Source: Acanthaster planci
Lineage: Eukaryota; Echinodermata; Asteroidea; Valvatida; Acanthasteridae
DNA: 22,734 bases
Reading direction: 5' to 3'
Assembly (NCBI RefSeq): GCF_001949145.1
Contig: NW_019091400.1
Coordinates: 65,547-88,280 of the forward strand
The notes beneath the pieces were generated by a model. The model searched no databases. It was not told where the DNA came from and was given only the letters and a program-made list of their open reading frames with translations. Within the stretch, counting starts at the first letter, position 1; each line of letters starts with the position of its first letter. The position numbers and the translations under genes are program-made. Positions 1 through 9,730 of the stretch are shown in pieces.

Positions 1-23
1 GTTGTCCAAGGGTCTTGGTCCAC
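1..23 (-). CDS. Edge of a third exon of the left-hand minus-strand gene
   Basis: On the minus strand a T-rich tract ending TTTTGCAG is followed by an open stretch that runs off the window. Joined to the donor at 585, which leaves one base of a codon, the frame stays open across these 23 bases (Gly-Gly-Pro-Arg-Pro-Leu-Asp-Asn in that phase). Only the splice-site context and phase support it. No function can be read from so short a piece. Confidence 0.45.
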
Positions 24-584
24 CTGCAAAATATAAATACAAATATTCTGGCATGAAAGCAACAAACTTTGAGATATTAAACTTTGAGAAACAAGAAAGC
101 AAAACAAAGAAGACAATAATGCAGATTATATAACAATGCTTTTTGTGTCTATTGGCATGGCTGCCATTTAAAAAAGGGAGGGGTTCTTGATGTGTGCGTT
201 ATTGTAACCAGGATACATGGGTACATATATATGCACTTGCACATGGAAATTATCAGAAGAAAAGAATTTCTGGAATTGCTGCCTGAAAAATTTAAAAATA
301 CAACAATGCCCACGATGGAGTAATGGAACATAGCAGAACAATTAGTCAGAACATTGATAAACAATCAGAACATAAGGTTCACAGTAAAGGTGTCAAAATG
401 CAGAGCAATCTTCAATAAAATGAGTGTAGTTGTATCACCCTGAAAACATGTGGTTGTTTTTAATGTGAGCTGAATGTTTTTTAATGATTTGTCTATTCCA
501 ACACCTGTGCGCATGATAATAATCACTCTCATTTAACAACAGTTTTTTGGAGTTAGTTTTAAATTTAACTCTGAAAAAGCTCAC
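24..584 (-). other. Intron of the left-hand gene
   Basis: This is AT-rich sequence between the donor at 584 and the acceptor at 24-26. I see no credible coding segment, repeat or RNA gene in it; the small ORFs on either strand have no recognisable content. Confidence 0.45.
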
Positions 585-820
585 CATTGAGTTTGGACGA
601 CATATACTGCGATAGGCGAATTTCATCATCGTCAGTCTCAGAGTTGGGAGGTGACTCCTCCATGTCGATGATGGTACCCTTTCTCTCACCATCATTCCAC
701 AGCATGGTAACTGATGACCCTCTCCGCAGGACACCATCAAACTTAAACTCTGCAGTGGACACCACATTTTTTGACCCATCCTTTTCCCAAAGAACCACCA
801 CATCCATGACGGGGAAGCTT
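585..820 (-). CDS. Coding exon of an unrecognised host gene, start ATG at 807
   Basis: The exon is bounded by an acceptor (AAATTGCAG, exon from 820) and a strong donor (CAATG|GTGAGC, exon end 585). The likely start is the ATG at 807-805, because the frame upstream, when joined to the non-coding exon ending at 1886, contains a stop. The 74 complete codons begin MDVVVLWEKDG and contain a short beta-rich module: a V-V-V-L-W-E strand, 'DGS', then 'RRGSSVTMLWNDGERKGTII'. An acidic linker (ETDDDE) follows. The start reminds me of the small N-terminal modules of some BEN-domain-type and other chromatin proteins, but I cannot name a family, and no catalytic or zinc-binding residues are visible. The exon is well formed and GC-balanced relative to the AT-rich introns. 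The gene continues left beyond the window. Confidence 0.65.
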
Positions 821-1885
821 CTGCAATTTAAAAAAAATTCAAATTTCCTTCAGTTAATTTTCTAAATGTTAAAAGTTGAAAAATGCATGGTTGGTCAAAA
901 TTTTCACTCTGTGAGTGTGACTAATCTTGCCAGAACTTACATGTAGATGTTGGAATTATTATTATGACAATACTAGGGAAAACAACCTTCTTTTTTGCTT
1001 TACAGAGGAGCCCAGTTGTGATTTATTGACACCTGGTGCTAAACCTATTTTTCACAGGATACACTTTCAAAGAATTAAAATGTGGCAGTAGGCCTAATAA
1101 TGTTACGTTGTAACCACAACCTACTAGGCTGGATACTTAAGTAAGCACCTCAAAAATCAAGCCTTGTTTGAAATGTTTGCACATGCTGCTTCTAAACATG
1201 CAGTTTGGGTGTATTCGTTGTTTCAGCAAACCCAATGCTTAGCTTCAAAATAACCAGTTTGCTGACAAAAACTTTTCTAGATTTTTCTAGATTGGCATTT
1301 GAAAAAAAAACTTTTAGGTTCATCAGAATTTTTCAACTTCAAAGGTGTGGAATGTTTACATCTGATTTTACAAGATGAGCAAGTAGTGTAGTAGTATTGG
1401 TAGGGTCTACTACGTTTTCAAAAAGGCAACCACATGAACCAGCCAGTTTTTTGCCTAATTCCCTGACGCCTCGAATTCCACACTAATCTGCTAGTGCTAG
1501 CCTAATGCCATGCCACTCAATATTATTTTGTCAAGCATGTGTCAAGGTAACAAGTATTTTATAGCCTACAAGTTTTATTTTGTAACAAAACAAGCTTGCA
1601 AATAGTCAAACACTCCGCGAGGAATTCAAGACTCTAAGACTGCCACATTCATGAGGAAACGGCATGATTAGGCCTAGCCTTGCACAATGGTAGTAGGCCT
1701 ACTACTAGTAGGCTTGAACTACATGTAGCCTAAGCCTGACCTAGAGCTAGGCCCGACCTAAACAGTGTCAGTGTTTGCGTAAATAACTGAGCGTCAATTA
1801 AATATGAGCTAAGTAACGTTTAGGGAAAGGTGAGTTTTTCAATATTCATGGAAGGAGAAGAATGCACTCTTAATTCCACACTCAC
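821..1885 (-). other. First intron of the left-hand gene
   Basis: This is non-coding sequence between the GTGAGT donor at 1885-1880 and the acceptor at 821-823. It contains several TAGGCCTA-type palindromic words around 1660-1750, which recur near 13.24-13.57 kb and look like a feature of this genome's background. No gene is seen in it. Confidence 0.45.
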
Positions 1886-1985
1886 CTTGGTATATTCAGC
1901 TGGGAAGTTCAAGGACAGAATTAATGACCGATGGGACTGCAGCTAAGTTGTTACTAGACGCCATATTGCTTATTTGACATCGTTC
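1886..1985 (-). other. Putative non-coding first exon with a 22-codon upstream ORF
   Basis: The minus strand has a consensus donor CCAAG|GTGAGTG, with the exon ending at 1886. Upstream, an ATG at 1964 opens a 22-codon ORF (MASSNNLAAVPS...) that stops with TGA at 1898-1896, before the donor. Splicing to the acceptor at 820 would place the main start at ATG 807. The right limit of the exon is a guess, since no TATA box is obvious and the start of transcription probably lies between about 1965 and 2100. The short peptide looks surprisingly protein-like, so it could instead be the true start of a different splice form. Confidence 0.4.
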
Positions 1986-2163
1986 CAATATGCTATGCAT
2001 GCACGCTGCATTTCATGACTGGTCATGCGCGCCTTTACTTATCGCACTGTACGGGAACTAAAACCATACACTAAACATTGCTCTCGTTGATCTGCATGAG
2101 CGCAGAGAAAAAGGTTGAAGTGCCTTTTCGTGAAAACTTTGTACCATGGGCTTGTGTTTTTTG

Positions 2164-2195
2164 ACGAAGGGGCGAATTTAAATTTGCCCCTTCGT
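2164..2195. repeat. Near-perfect 32-bp palindrome
   Basis: ACGAAGGGGC and GCCCCTTCGT flank an AT-rich centre with a single mismatch pair. A related word (GAAATTCGCCTCTTTGTGAAAACG) recurs at about 2359-2382. The two together look like the ends or repeated units of a small repeat next to the retrotransposon fossil. Confidence 0.6.
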
Positions 2196-2393
2196 GAAAA
2201 CGAAAATTGGCACTTCTGGATAAATTTACAAATTTGCCATTTTCATTTGACGGATTTCTGATGATTTTTTATCTTTTACTTTTACCGTCTTGTAGATGTT
2301 GCACTATTTGATCGTTTTCACAAAAAAAATAGAAATCGACAGAGAGACGATTTTTCATGAAATTCGCCTCTTTGTGAAAACGCTGACGATTTC

Positions 2394-3661
2394 TTTTTCT
2401 TCAGCTATCTTGCCGGGAATAAGTACTTCACTTCTGGGTGGTATACACTCAGTTGTGTCCGCAATTACTCTTCAACTCATCGACGGTTCGATGAAGGAAA
2501 CTGATGTCCCTTGAAATGTCATAAAACTTTTTCCACACGCCAGTTGACAATCGTACTTGCATAAGAAGTCATATCCTAATATATCGTCAAGCTCTAAGTC
2601 TGCTACCCACACTCTGTGTTCGACTTCTGCTCCGTCGTTATCTATTGTGACTTGGCCCTTAAATGAATGTCGACTAAGAAAGTGACGTGTACATCTTCCA
2701 CACGACCTTGTACGTATAACCCATCTACTCCTGCTGAAAAATACCGTGTTGTTACTGCTGGGGCGTCTGGCTGGGCCTTGCGTTGTTCCGCAGTCGAGTG
2801 TCGACCCAGTTGCTCGACTGTCTCCAGTTTTCCTGGTGTCTTGCTTGATTGAAATCTACCGTCCGTTTCTGCAGTTATTCACGACTTATGTGTCTCACGT
2901 CGTTCCACCTCCAACACTGAACGGGCAATTTGCGAGTCAGGCACTGGTCCTGTCCCTCGCTAGTTGAAATGTTGTCTGATTTCTGCTGGTTAAGCAGTCC
3001 TTGCATATTCTTCAAGCCCTTTGTCAAAATCTTCTCAATGTTTGTCTTCAATAATATTAGTTGGCTTTGTAGTGTTCCTCCGTTTGGTCGACTGTCCTCT
3101 GCGCTAACCACGCTGTTGGCTTCCTTTGTCCCGCTCGTTGTCTATCAGCAACTTGAAATGCTTCAAGTTCCAAAGCTACCCGCACTGCATCTTCAAGGCT
3201 ATCCGGTCTTGATTGGAAAACTCTGCATCTAATGTCGGCGTCCTGTAGTGAATCAACAAAGTTCTCCTTTGCAAGCTGTTCTGATATCGCCTAAGCAAGT
3301 TTTTGTAGTGTTTCTTAACGCTTCCTCACTCTATTCTTTAGTTGAACAAGCAACAATTCCGTCTGATTTTCCGGACCAAATTGTTGGCCCAATGCCGCTG
3401 CAAGGGCCGTATAATTTCTTCATCTGGTACTATCCAAATCTCCTCACACGGACTGGGCCGATCCACTTAGACTTGCTGCTAAGTAGACGGTTTTTGCCGT
3501 ATTGTCCCAGCAGTTGAGTTTTGCCAATAACTCGAACTGCACCTTGTAATCTGTCCAAGAAATTGATCCATTGAATGTGGCTGAACGAATTCTGGGTTTA
3601 TCCGCAAAACTTGCTTTACCGAAATTTCGTTCCACCTCTTGTTGCCTAGTAACTAGTCCCC
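2394..3661 (-). pseudogene. Ty3/Gypsy retrotransposon fossil: gag plus truncated protease
   Basis: Reading leftward, a gag-like core lies at about 3661-3444 (TFNGSISWTDYKVQFELLAK, then 'LAASLSGSAQ'). It continues in other frames through an 'FGPENQTELLLVQLKNRVR' segment near 3400-3310 and a 'DAVRVALELEAF' segment near 3200-3150. These are the familiar landmarks of invertebrate Ty3/Gypsy gag. A protease segment follows at about 2740-2394 with 'VTFLVD' and, after a break near 2660, 'VWVADLELDDILGYDFL' and 'PPRSEVLIPG'. The stretch that should carry the catalytic Asp-Thr-Gly and the residues after it is missing: the reading goes from FLVD directly into the later beta-strand region. Many stops and frame changes show it is dead. 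Reverse transcriptase, RNase H and integrase are absent, so this is a 5'-truncated or internally deleted remnant. The plus-strand ORFs over the same interval are shadows. Confidence 0.85.
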
Positions 3662-4657
3662 ACTGGACTCTGCACTGGAGTCAGACTCAATTCCCGAATC
3701 TTGGTCGCTTCAACTTGTAAATTTCTTGAGTTCCTCTTGCTCCTTCTACAGACTTTGCTAAATCGGCGTTGATGCATACGCCTTTTATGGATTTCTGGCA
3801 GTGCAGAACTAGGCCACATACATCGCGCATACTGCAACTGGCTATAATGCGCGTATGCAAATGAGTCAATCACACTGATCAGCTTTTGCTATATACCTAT
3901 ATACCTATGTACAGTATTTATATAACGCATAAATCCTATTAATTAACACATGTACACTTCAGCATAATGGAATGCCTGCACATGCAATGGGATCTGCAAA
4001 GAAACAATTCCTCTCAGGGAAATAAGTCATAACAGAAAGATAAATACATGCTTTCAAGAATTTCTACAATTATCTGGGATGCATCATAAGTGTTCTTGAA
4101 AAATCGGTAAGTTCTACCATGGTTTAAAAAAACTGTCAAGAATGTGTTTCTTAACAAAGAGCAATTTTTACAGTAAATAAGAGCCATTTGACTAATTTCT
4201 CAAATTCCTTCAAAGGCAGAGTGATTTCTGTCACGATATCAAAGTGCAGTCTGAAATATCACAAAACATCCCGCTCTTTTACCTTCTTTCATTTTGGTTG
4301 TCTTGAAATATATCTCCTTTTAACGGATGTCTTCCGATTTTTTGAAGGAAAACCCAGGTTTTCATTAGAAAAAATAACTTTATCTGGCGCACTGATATTC
4401 GCCCCAACTTATGTTTGCTTGCACCAACGTGGTATTCGTGACAGACGTATTGCAGTTTGTTACTGTATAGAAAAATGAGATTCAATATCATTTATAAGTT
4501 GTTTAGGTTCTAAATAGAAATTAAATCAAGGATATTGTAACAAAAATACCAGGCATGATTAACTTCCAGTAAGCACACTTTATTCCTCACTCTGATAAAA
4601 TGTAGGTTATTTTCAGGAATCTCAGGAATGAGAAAGGATAAGAAATTTATTCTAAGT
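3662..4657. other. Stretch with no recognisable gene
   Basis: The first 200 bases may be the 5' leader or N-terminal gag part of the retrotransposon fossil (minus-strand ORFs to 3873). From about 3880 to 4657 I see only AT-rich non-coding sequence, with no coding signature on either strand. Confidence 0.4.
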
Positions 4658-5169
4658 TGTAACTCGTACTTCAGTGACGAGAATTAAGGCCAATGCCGAT
4701 GTCCACGCGTATTGATAATGGAGCCTACGATAAGTAAATGGTAGAGTATTCTTAAAAGTTTGGACTTGTACAAGTTTAATTTGTCGACGCTCTCCGGGTC
4801 AAGACGCTAGGAATATTTTTCAGTAAGAATAATTACTATGCGACCAATCAGTGTATTGGGTGCGATATTTACGTACGCGCCCCAGACACTTTAAAATACG
4901 AGCCAAATTCGGGCTTGGGTCTCAGATCAGTTTCAGACCTGGTTCAGATCGCAACAGGTTCTTGCAACCTCGCACGGAGTAAGGAGCGCGTCTCACTCAA
5001 CGTTCGATCGAAATGCACATTGACACTCCGACTCAACATTAAGAATTTGTGTATGGGATTGCATGCATCTGGAACCGTGTGTACAGGTAGTGTTGAGAGA
5101 CAATAAACCTGTTGTTATTCTTAAACCAATAACGACCTCTTCAGCTTGTCCATCCTTGCCGAGTCGACA
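4658..5169 (+). mobile_element. Candidate solo LTR of a retrotransposon
   Basis: The interval starts TGTAACTCG and ends CGAGTCGACA, giving a TGT...ACA frame with a short imperfect inverted end. Inside are a TATA-like TTTAAAAT at about 4891 and, some 200 bases on, a polyadenylation signal (CAATAAACC) at about 5101 followed by a T-rich stretch, as in a U3-R-U5 layout. The palindrome ACTTGTACAAGT lies upstream of the TATA-like box at 4764-4775. The flanking five-base words (TAAGT and ATTGT) do not match, so no target duplication is confirmed and the ends may be misplaced. The element is oriented opposite to the gag/protease fossil, so the two are probably not one element. Confidence 0.35.
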
Positions 5170-5579
5170 ATTGTGTACTTTAACCAGTAATATTTAATAG
5201 AATTATTCAAAAGGACACTAAAAATAAGCCAAAATAAAGTTGAGCAAATGAAAAACAAACGCTTCTGGACCAAAAACAAATACTAGCCACAAGTCGTGCG
5301 CACTCTACGCGCAATGCAGCGTTGGAGCGAAGTGAACACTGAGGGCACACAGTTTTAGTTGCACTGAAACGGCCACGTGGCTGCTGTCAGAGGTGCTGGT
5401 ACTCCATCGCCTAAAACTGAACCAAAGCCGGAACACCGTCAAAAGCAGGTACCCGATAGGATCAAAAGACAATTACAAAGTTTAGCTACTGTTTTGAAAA
5501 AAAAAAACTGGTTTGAAAGCGCTTGGAGCTTTACCTCGATTGTCACGTTGGTTTATAACAGTTTCAATTTAGGCAAAGT

Positions 5580-6148
5580 TTAACCTTTCCAATGCATTTT
5601 GAAAATTGATGAACAATTATTTGGTAATCTTATTATATTAGATTTCTTCTTATTGAAATCGAGACAACGTAAAACGCAATTGCTCTTTACGTGTCCTGTC
5701 ATATTGTCTTATCGCTCGATGGTTGCCAAGTCTTATTTATATTGTAAAATGCTATTTTACCCTCTTCTCAGAAGCAGTACTCGTAATCTTCTATTAGCCC
5801 ACGCAAGAAGTCAGTGTCTATAAACTGGTCTAGGTCAAATCGATTATGTTTTTTATCTTTATGGCCGCAGTTTGTAATCCATTTGCGAATTGTGGTTTTT
5901 ATTGTACCACAGCAGAGTTTACAATCATATCTTCAGCGACCATGTTTGCTACTCTACACTCCTCCGCAGTCTTTACATCTGCATTTTCGTTCACCATGTT
6001 CCCATTTATTTTTGTCTTGATAAATCTATATCTTTTCAAAGCACTCGTTACAAGTAATATTTGGCTTTCCATTCATCTTTTTTTTAGAATTTGACAGATC
6101 TTTAGATATTTTACATGCACTACAATTTTTTGTTTCTGACGTTGTCAT
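5580..6148 (-). pseudogene. Decayed zinc-motif protein with a C-terminal HNH-like nuclease region
   Basis: ATG at 6148 opens a 40-codon segment with a zinc-ribbon pattern (CSACK...CNECF) that stops with TAG at 6028-6026. In another frame there follow zinc-like repeats of the type 'HGERKCRCKDCGG' and 'KHGR...YDCKLCC' (about 5980-5900), then 'DTDFLRGLIEDYEYCF' (about 5815-5765). In yet another frame, at about 5720-5640, comes 'TIER...GHVKSNCVL', the core of an HNH/treble-clef nuclease region. Repeats of the C..HG.R...C.DCGG kind followed by an HNH-like end are an arrangement I associate with large DNA viruses of eukaryotes. At least three breaks (stop codons and frame changes) make it a pseudogene. 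It has the same orientation as the genes to its right and would be the last gene of that block. The family assignment of the repeats and HNH core is fairly secure; the viral origin is inferred. Confidence 0.6.
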
Positions 6149-6240
6149 TCTAATTTTTTACGTTTTCATAAATATTTTTTTAATTTTTATTGAAAGCAAT
6201 ATAACATTGGTTTTGCCCTCTGTTTTGAGATTGATCCTTT

Positions 6241-7310
6241 CTAAATCATTACTTTATACATTATAAAAGTGACTCCAGCAACAGCAATGATTCCAACCGT
6301 TTACATTTTTTCTTCGTTGTGAATATCAAGCAGCTTCCTTTTTAATGGTTCTTTTACTTGCAGTGGCTTTATACTAGGAGTAGGATTGGCTCCATCACTT
6401 CAACCTTACTTTCTGGATCGGCAAAATCATCAAATGCTACTGTAGCAGATTTTGAATGAGAATTCTATGTTGGAACGTAACGTGTTTGCATTCCAAGTGT
6501 TGCAACCTTAAGGTGGTTGTTGTAGCCTTCAAACGTCCCAATCTTAGATGCATGTGCGAATGCACCAAATATAAACCAAAATTCAACGGGGCTTTTTGCA
6601 TTATTCAGTGAATCTTGAAACTGATTGATCGACTGTTGTAAATTAGGTTCCGAATTTATCAAAGATTCCACAATGGTGACAAATTGCTGTTGAGCATCTA
6701 ATCCAGTTCCTGTTGCCAAAACGCTTGTTTTTGTTTGGGCTTGCGCTCCCAACAATGCGTAAACATAAGCTCTAATAGATTCGTTTACCTTTGTATTTCC
6801 TTTGCCCACCCGAAGGTCATGTAAGTAGAGCATGCATACTTGCCGTTGGTTACGTGTAAATCACGAGCGTCATAGTTTTTGTCAGGGACTGGTACATATC
6901 CGTTTCTGTAACAATAAGCTGTTCCTAATCCATTGCTCAATGTATCTCGACTTTGTTTATACGACTTGGTCGAGTCTACGTTAAACAGACGGCATGTGTC
7001 TGTAAATTTGCGATGATCGTAATTGTCAAATATGTCGTCGCTCGGTAAAGGCATGATGCAGTCAAACAAGATTTGTTTTACCGTGTAATATACATAAAAT
7101 CAAACGACGCTGATACGCATGGATTTGTATCAGGCAGTAACTTGACACCAACTCCGCACGCAATAAACCACAAAATTAAGCTGGTTTTGATAAAATGACA
7201 TGGCGTCGGTAACCCAACGGTTGACCGGTAAATTGTTAAAGTTATTCGCCAAGTTTTTCATAAGATCTTTTTTAAATCTGCTGCCCTTTCATTAGCTAAA
7301 GTTTACGCTT
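6241..7310 (-). pseudogene. Decayed gene for an unknown protein, possibly structural, with C-terminal membrane segment
   Basis: Protein-like sequence runs through several frames. A segment around 7240-7090 ('NRWVTDAMSFYQNQLNF', then 'GVGVKLLPD') leads into ORF 7069-6785 (MFDCIMPLPSDD..., 'NGLGTAYCYRNGYVPV') and ORF 6833-6465 ('NESIRAYVYALLGAQAQTKT', 'NSPVEF'-like helices, 'VATLGMQTR'). After a TAG at 6467-6465 the same frame stays protein-like ('FDDFADPESKVEVMEP'). A final piece, interrupted by TAA at 6303-6301, ends in a hydrophobic stretch (TVGIIAVAGVTFIMYK) before TAG at 6243-6241. I have the impression of a family of roughly 350-residue proteins found in virus-like DNA elements of invertebrates, perhaps a virion protein, but cannot name it. 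At least three frame changes and two stops show it is broken. It lies between two other block genes in the same orientation. Confidence 0.55.
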
Positions 7311-7989
7311 TCTATTTGGCGTAACTAAAAGTAACTAAACTAAGTGCCGACTAAAATAAAGAAGAGCCAGATTACTCGATTAATGCTTCACAGCAATAAA
7401 TTCTCATAATAACTAATCGATCAAAATGCGGTAAGGAATAAGGTGATTTGCTTGTCATGATGTTGACATCATGAATAATGTATGTGCCAAGGGTAACAAA
7501 ACGGTAAATAATAGACTTGTACAAGTATGCTCCCCTTGTGATTAACTACACAGACACTGAAAAAGTCCGTCCCCTTACAGCGATAAATTCAAAATCGATG
7601 CGGTGGGCGTCTATATAAATATCAGCTTTTTCTCGACTTAGAGTTACGTGCAAAGAATGCACGGCAGACGAAAAATCGAAAGACGGGAACCAGGACACTA
7701 AAACATACGAGCAAAGGACAATAAGGAACTAATGTGGAATAACATTTAATTATTAACTTAAAGCAGCAAATAAAAACCAAAGTAAATCTAGTGGTTTACT
7801 GCAACTTGAACTTCTCATGCAAGAACACCGTGAATTTGAACAGTCAAAAGCATAAAAGGAAATTATTTACATTAGCACAGCCAAGCAGAATTAATTACAC
7901 TGAAAATTAGCAAGCCGGCAAAACATATTAATATGCAAAGAGGCAAATTATATTCGCCCGAGTATAATTAACTTAAGGAGCCAATAGTT
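7311..7989. other. Gene-free stretch with a TATA box and palindromes, possible second LTR
   Basis: No coding sequence is visible on either strand. It holds the imperfect palindrome CATGATGTTGACATCATG (7456-7473), the perfect palindrome ACTTGTACAAGT (7515-7526), a good TATA box TATATAAA (7613-7620, plus strand) and an AATAAA at about 7768. The order palindrome, TATA box, polyadenylation signal repeats that of the candidate LTR at 4658-5169, including the same 12-bp palindrome. I infer a related LTR-like insertion that separates the two halves of the virus-like block. Exact ends and a target duplication could not be fixed. Confidence 0.35.
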
Positions 7990-9207
7990 CTAATTTGGGT
8001 CGAGCTGCTCGCAGTGTATAAACAGATATTTAATGTGTTCGATGTTGTAGTTGCCTTTGTGTACAACCAAATTTTGTAGTTCGTCTTGGGGCAGGCCGAG
8101 CAATTGACCCACGTGTTTGTTTAGTTTTAGTTTTAAAAAAGGGTAAAAAAGGACTAGGACAACTGTTTGAGACTCTTTGTAAACTTTAAAAATAGCTCCC
8201 AGGATGGCGTTTAAAAGAAAATCAAACCAGTCAATACCGTAGTAACCAGGTTCAAGGACATTAGAACCACTCGCCTGTGAGACACTCAATGACTCAAACT
8301 CTCGCTTTGCAAAAAGCCGGTCAAACTCAAGACTGGGTTGGCCCTTTGTAATAGGTTTCACGGTAGAAGACACAGTATCCCAAATGAACACCTGTTTTTC
8401 TTCGGTTGACGGTGGTGGCCCATCTGTGAGATAATTGCCATAGTCTAATCTACTAAAAATTGCATTAAAGACTTGAAAAATGGCCCCTAGTGTTATGTGA
8501 TAACTATGAGCAACATTAATATTTATTGTTATTTCAACAACATTACGCGGGTGATGATGATAATGTGTACTAAAAAGATAGCCATAATCACATTCATCAA
8601 TCATTCTTAACATTGTAATTTTTTCTTCTTCTACAAATACTTATACTTATCTTATTACAAAAATCATCAACAAAAATATGATCTTTTCTTAGTGGGTAAT
8701 CAAAAACTCCGGGTACATAAAATTCGTCACTTAATTCACCTAAATCACCAAAATAAAACGAACAAAAATCAACAAATTTGAGTTTTATTGCTCCTATTAT
8801 AGATAACATGCGTGATCTGTAGATTTTTATTCGTTTAATGTTGTATTCCCAATTTGTGGTATATTTTTGTATGTTTCTTAAAAAAATTTCGGTAACATGA
8901 TAAAATTCCAAAAAAAACATCTAGTAAGCGTAAAGTCGGTTGTTCAATCTCATATTTTTCACCTGTATATAGATCGCTGTATTTTTGCAAAAAGTCCGAA
9001 TTAATTATCCCATCATCACCGGGTTCGTCAGGTAAGAACTCCCTCAAATCCCACTCGATCTCTATCTCCCTCTTAATGTTTAAAATTTTTTTTTTCAAGC
9101 TGAATATTTTTGACACAAATACATTTGGTCCCTTCTTCATTTTTGATCTCGTTTTTAAGTTTAAATGTCTGCGGATTTCTAGTCAAGTGAAATGTGTGCG
9201 TCTCCAT
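7990..9207 (-). CDS. Unknown protein of the virus-like block, about 400 codons, reading frame changes three times
   Basis: The best start is ATG 9207, one base after the stop of the upstream gene (TAA-A-ATG). The open frame moves at three homopolymer runs: A10 at 9086-9095, T8 near 8910-8920 and A6 near 8619-8624 (minus-strand base named for the first and last). Each shift is in the direction of one extra base, and after the third the frame is again that of the start. The segments seen are 9207 to about 9090, 9140-8835, 8920-8597 and 8613-7990. The product is rich in Ile/Phe/Tyr/Lys. It has a histidine cluster (HYHHHP) near 8560 and two similar hydrophobic segments (LGAIFQVFNAIF and LNAILGAIFKVY), and ends EQLDPN. 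I do not recognise a domain or catalytic motif. Either the runs are sequencing errors in an intact gene, or this is a gene in early decay; runs this long are prone to both. It belongs to the same tandem set as the genes on its right. Confidence 0.6.
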
Positions 9208-9208
9208 T

Positions 9209-9694
9209 TTAATAATATAAATTCTTTAAAAACTTTTCTCGGGCATTTTCCCAGTGCTTATCCGAAACTTCAAATAGATCTTTCACTTGAGATTCGGTTT
9301 CCCCAGTTTCGTCTTGATAACATACCGCGATTAAAGCCTTCAACGGTTTACCTCTGGAGATCTTACCGTTTAAGACCTGGTTTAACTTATATTCTATTTC
9401 ACCCGCTTCGCCGTTTTTAAAACAAATGTTGTACTTCTGCAACGTTCTTCTCGATTTTGGTGGTGGTGGCTTTTTCTAAACGTGATGCTTGTAGTATCGA
9501 TCTCCCATGTCGGCGGGGATGTATGAATTTAACGAAGCGAACCCCAAAATTAGACCGCAGTGTTTACAAGCGTATCTTCCATCTGTTTTGAGTATTTGGT
9601 GATTACAAGCGGGTATCGGTTTACTTTGTTTTTGAGATCGCGGTATGTGTACTTCCTTTAGATTCAGCAAGTGACAAAGCTCCGCATCAGTCAT
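9209..9694 (-). CDS. Zinc-ribbon, TFIIB-like protein interrupted by an in-frame TAG
   Basis: ATG 9694 follows directly on a TATATAAAA tract. The first 72 codons carry a zinc ribbon: Cys30-X-His32 and Cys43-X2-Cys46 within 'DGRYACKHCGLIL', the pattern of transcription-factor-IIB-type ribbons. A TAG at 9478-9476 ends this segment. The same frame then runs on to TAA at 9211-9209 with a basic, proline-rich linker and an 80-residue helical segment ('GKPLKALIAVCYQDE', 'VSDKHWENAREKFL') whose spacing resembles one cyclin-like repeat of TFIIB. The second segment has no ATG of its own, so one gene with a nonsense codon or stop readthrough is more likely than two genes. Size would be about 160 residues, smaller than cellular TFIIB. 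A viral late-transcription or TFIIB-like role is inferred from ribbon plus helices, not proven. It is followed after one base by the next gene. Confidence 0.55.
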
Positions 9695-9730
9695 CTTTTA
9701 TATAAGGGTTTATTTATTTAAGGTAAAAAA

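Noticed and set aside
435-803. Minus-strand ORF of 122 codons overlapping the left-hand exon
   Set aside because: It is in a different frame from the exon at 585-820 and runs through the donor and intron without protein-like character.
2667-3517. Plus-strand ORFs over the retrotransposon fossil
   Set aside because: They are antisense shadows of gag and protease, which read clearly on the minus strand.
5377-5583. Plus-strand 68-codon ORF starting GTG (GAGTPSPKTEPKPEH...)
   Set aside because: Its composition is somewhat protein-like, but it has no ATG start, has an upstream in-frame TGA, is A10-containing and matches nothing I recognise. It might be another remnant; not enough to call.
5814-6094. 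Plus-strand hydrophobic ORFs
   Set aside because: They are antisense to the zinc-motif/HNH pseudogene.
6465-7069. Two separate genes at 6465-6833 and 6785-7069, or an intron between them
   Set aside because: A donor-like AAAG|GTAAAC lies at the overlap, but protein character continues directly in the other frame, so a simple frame change in one decayed gene fits better.
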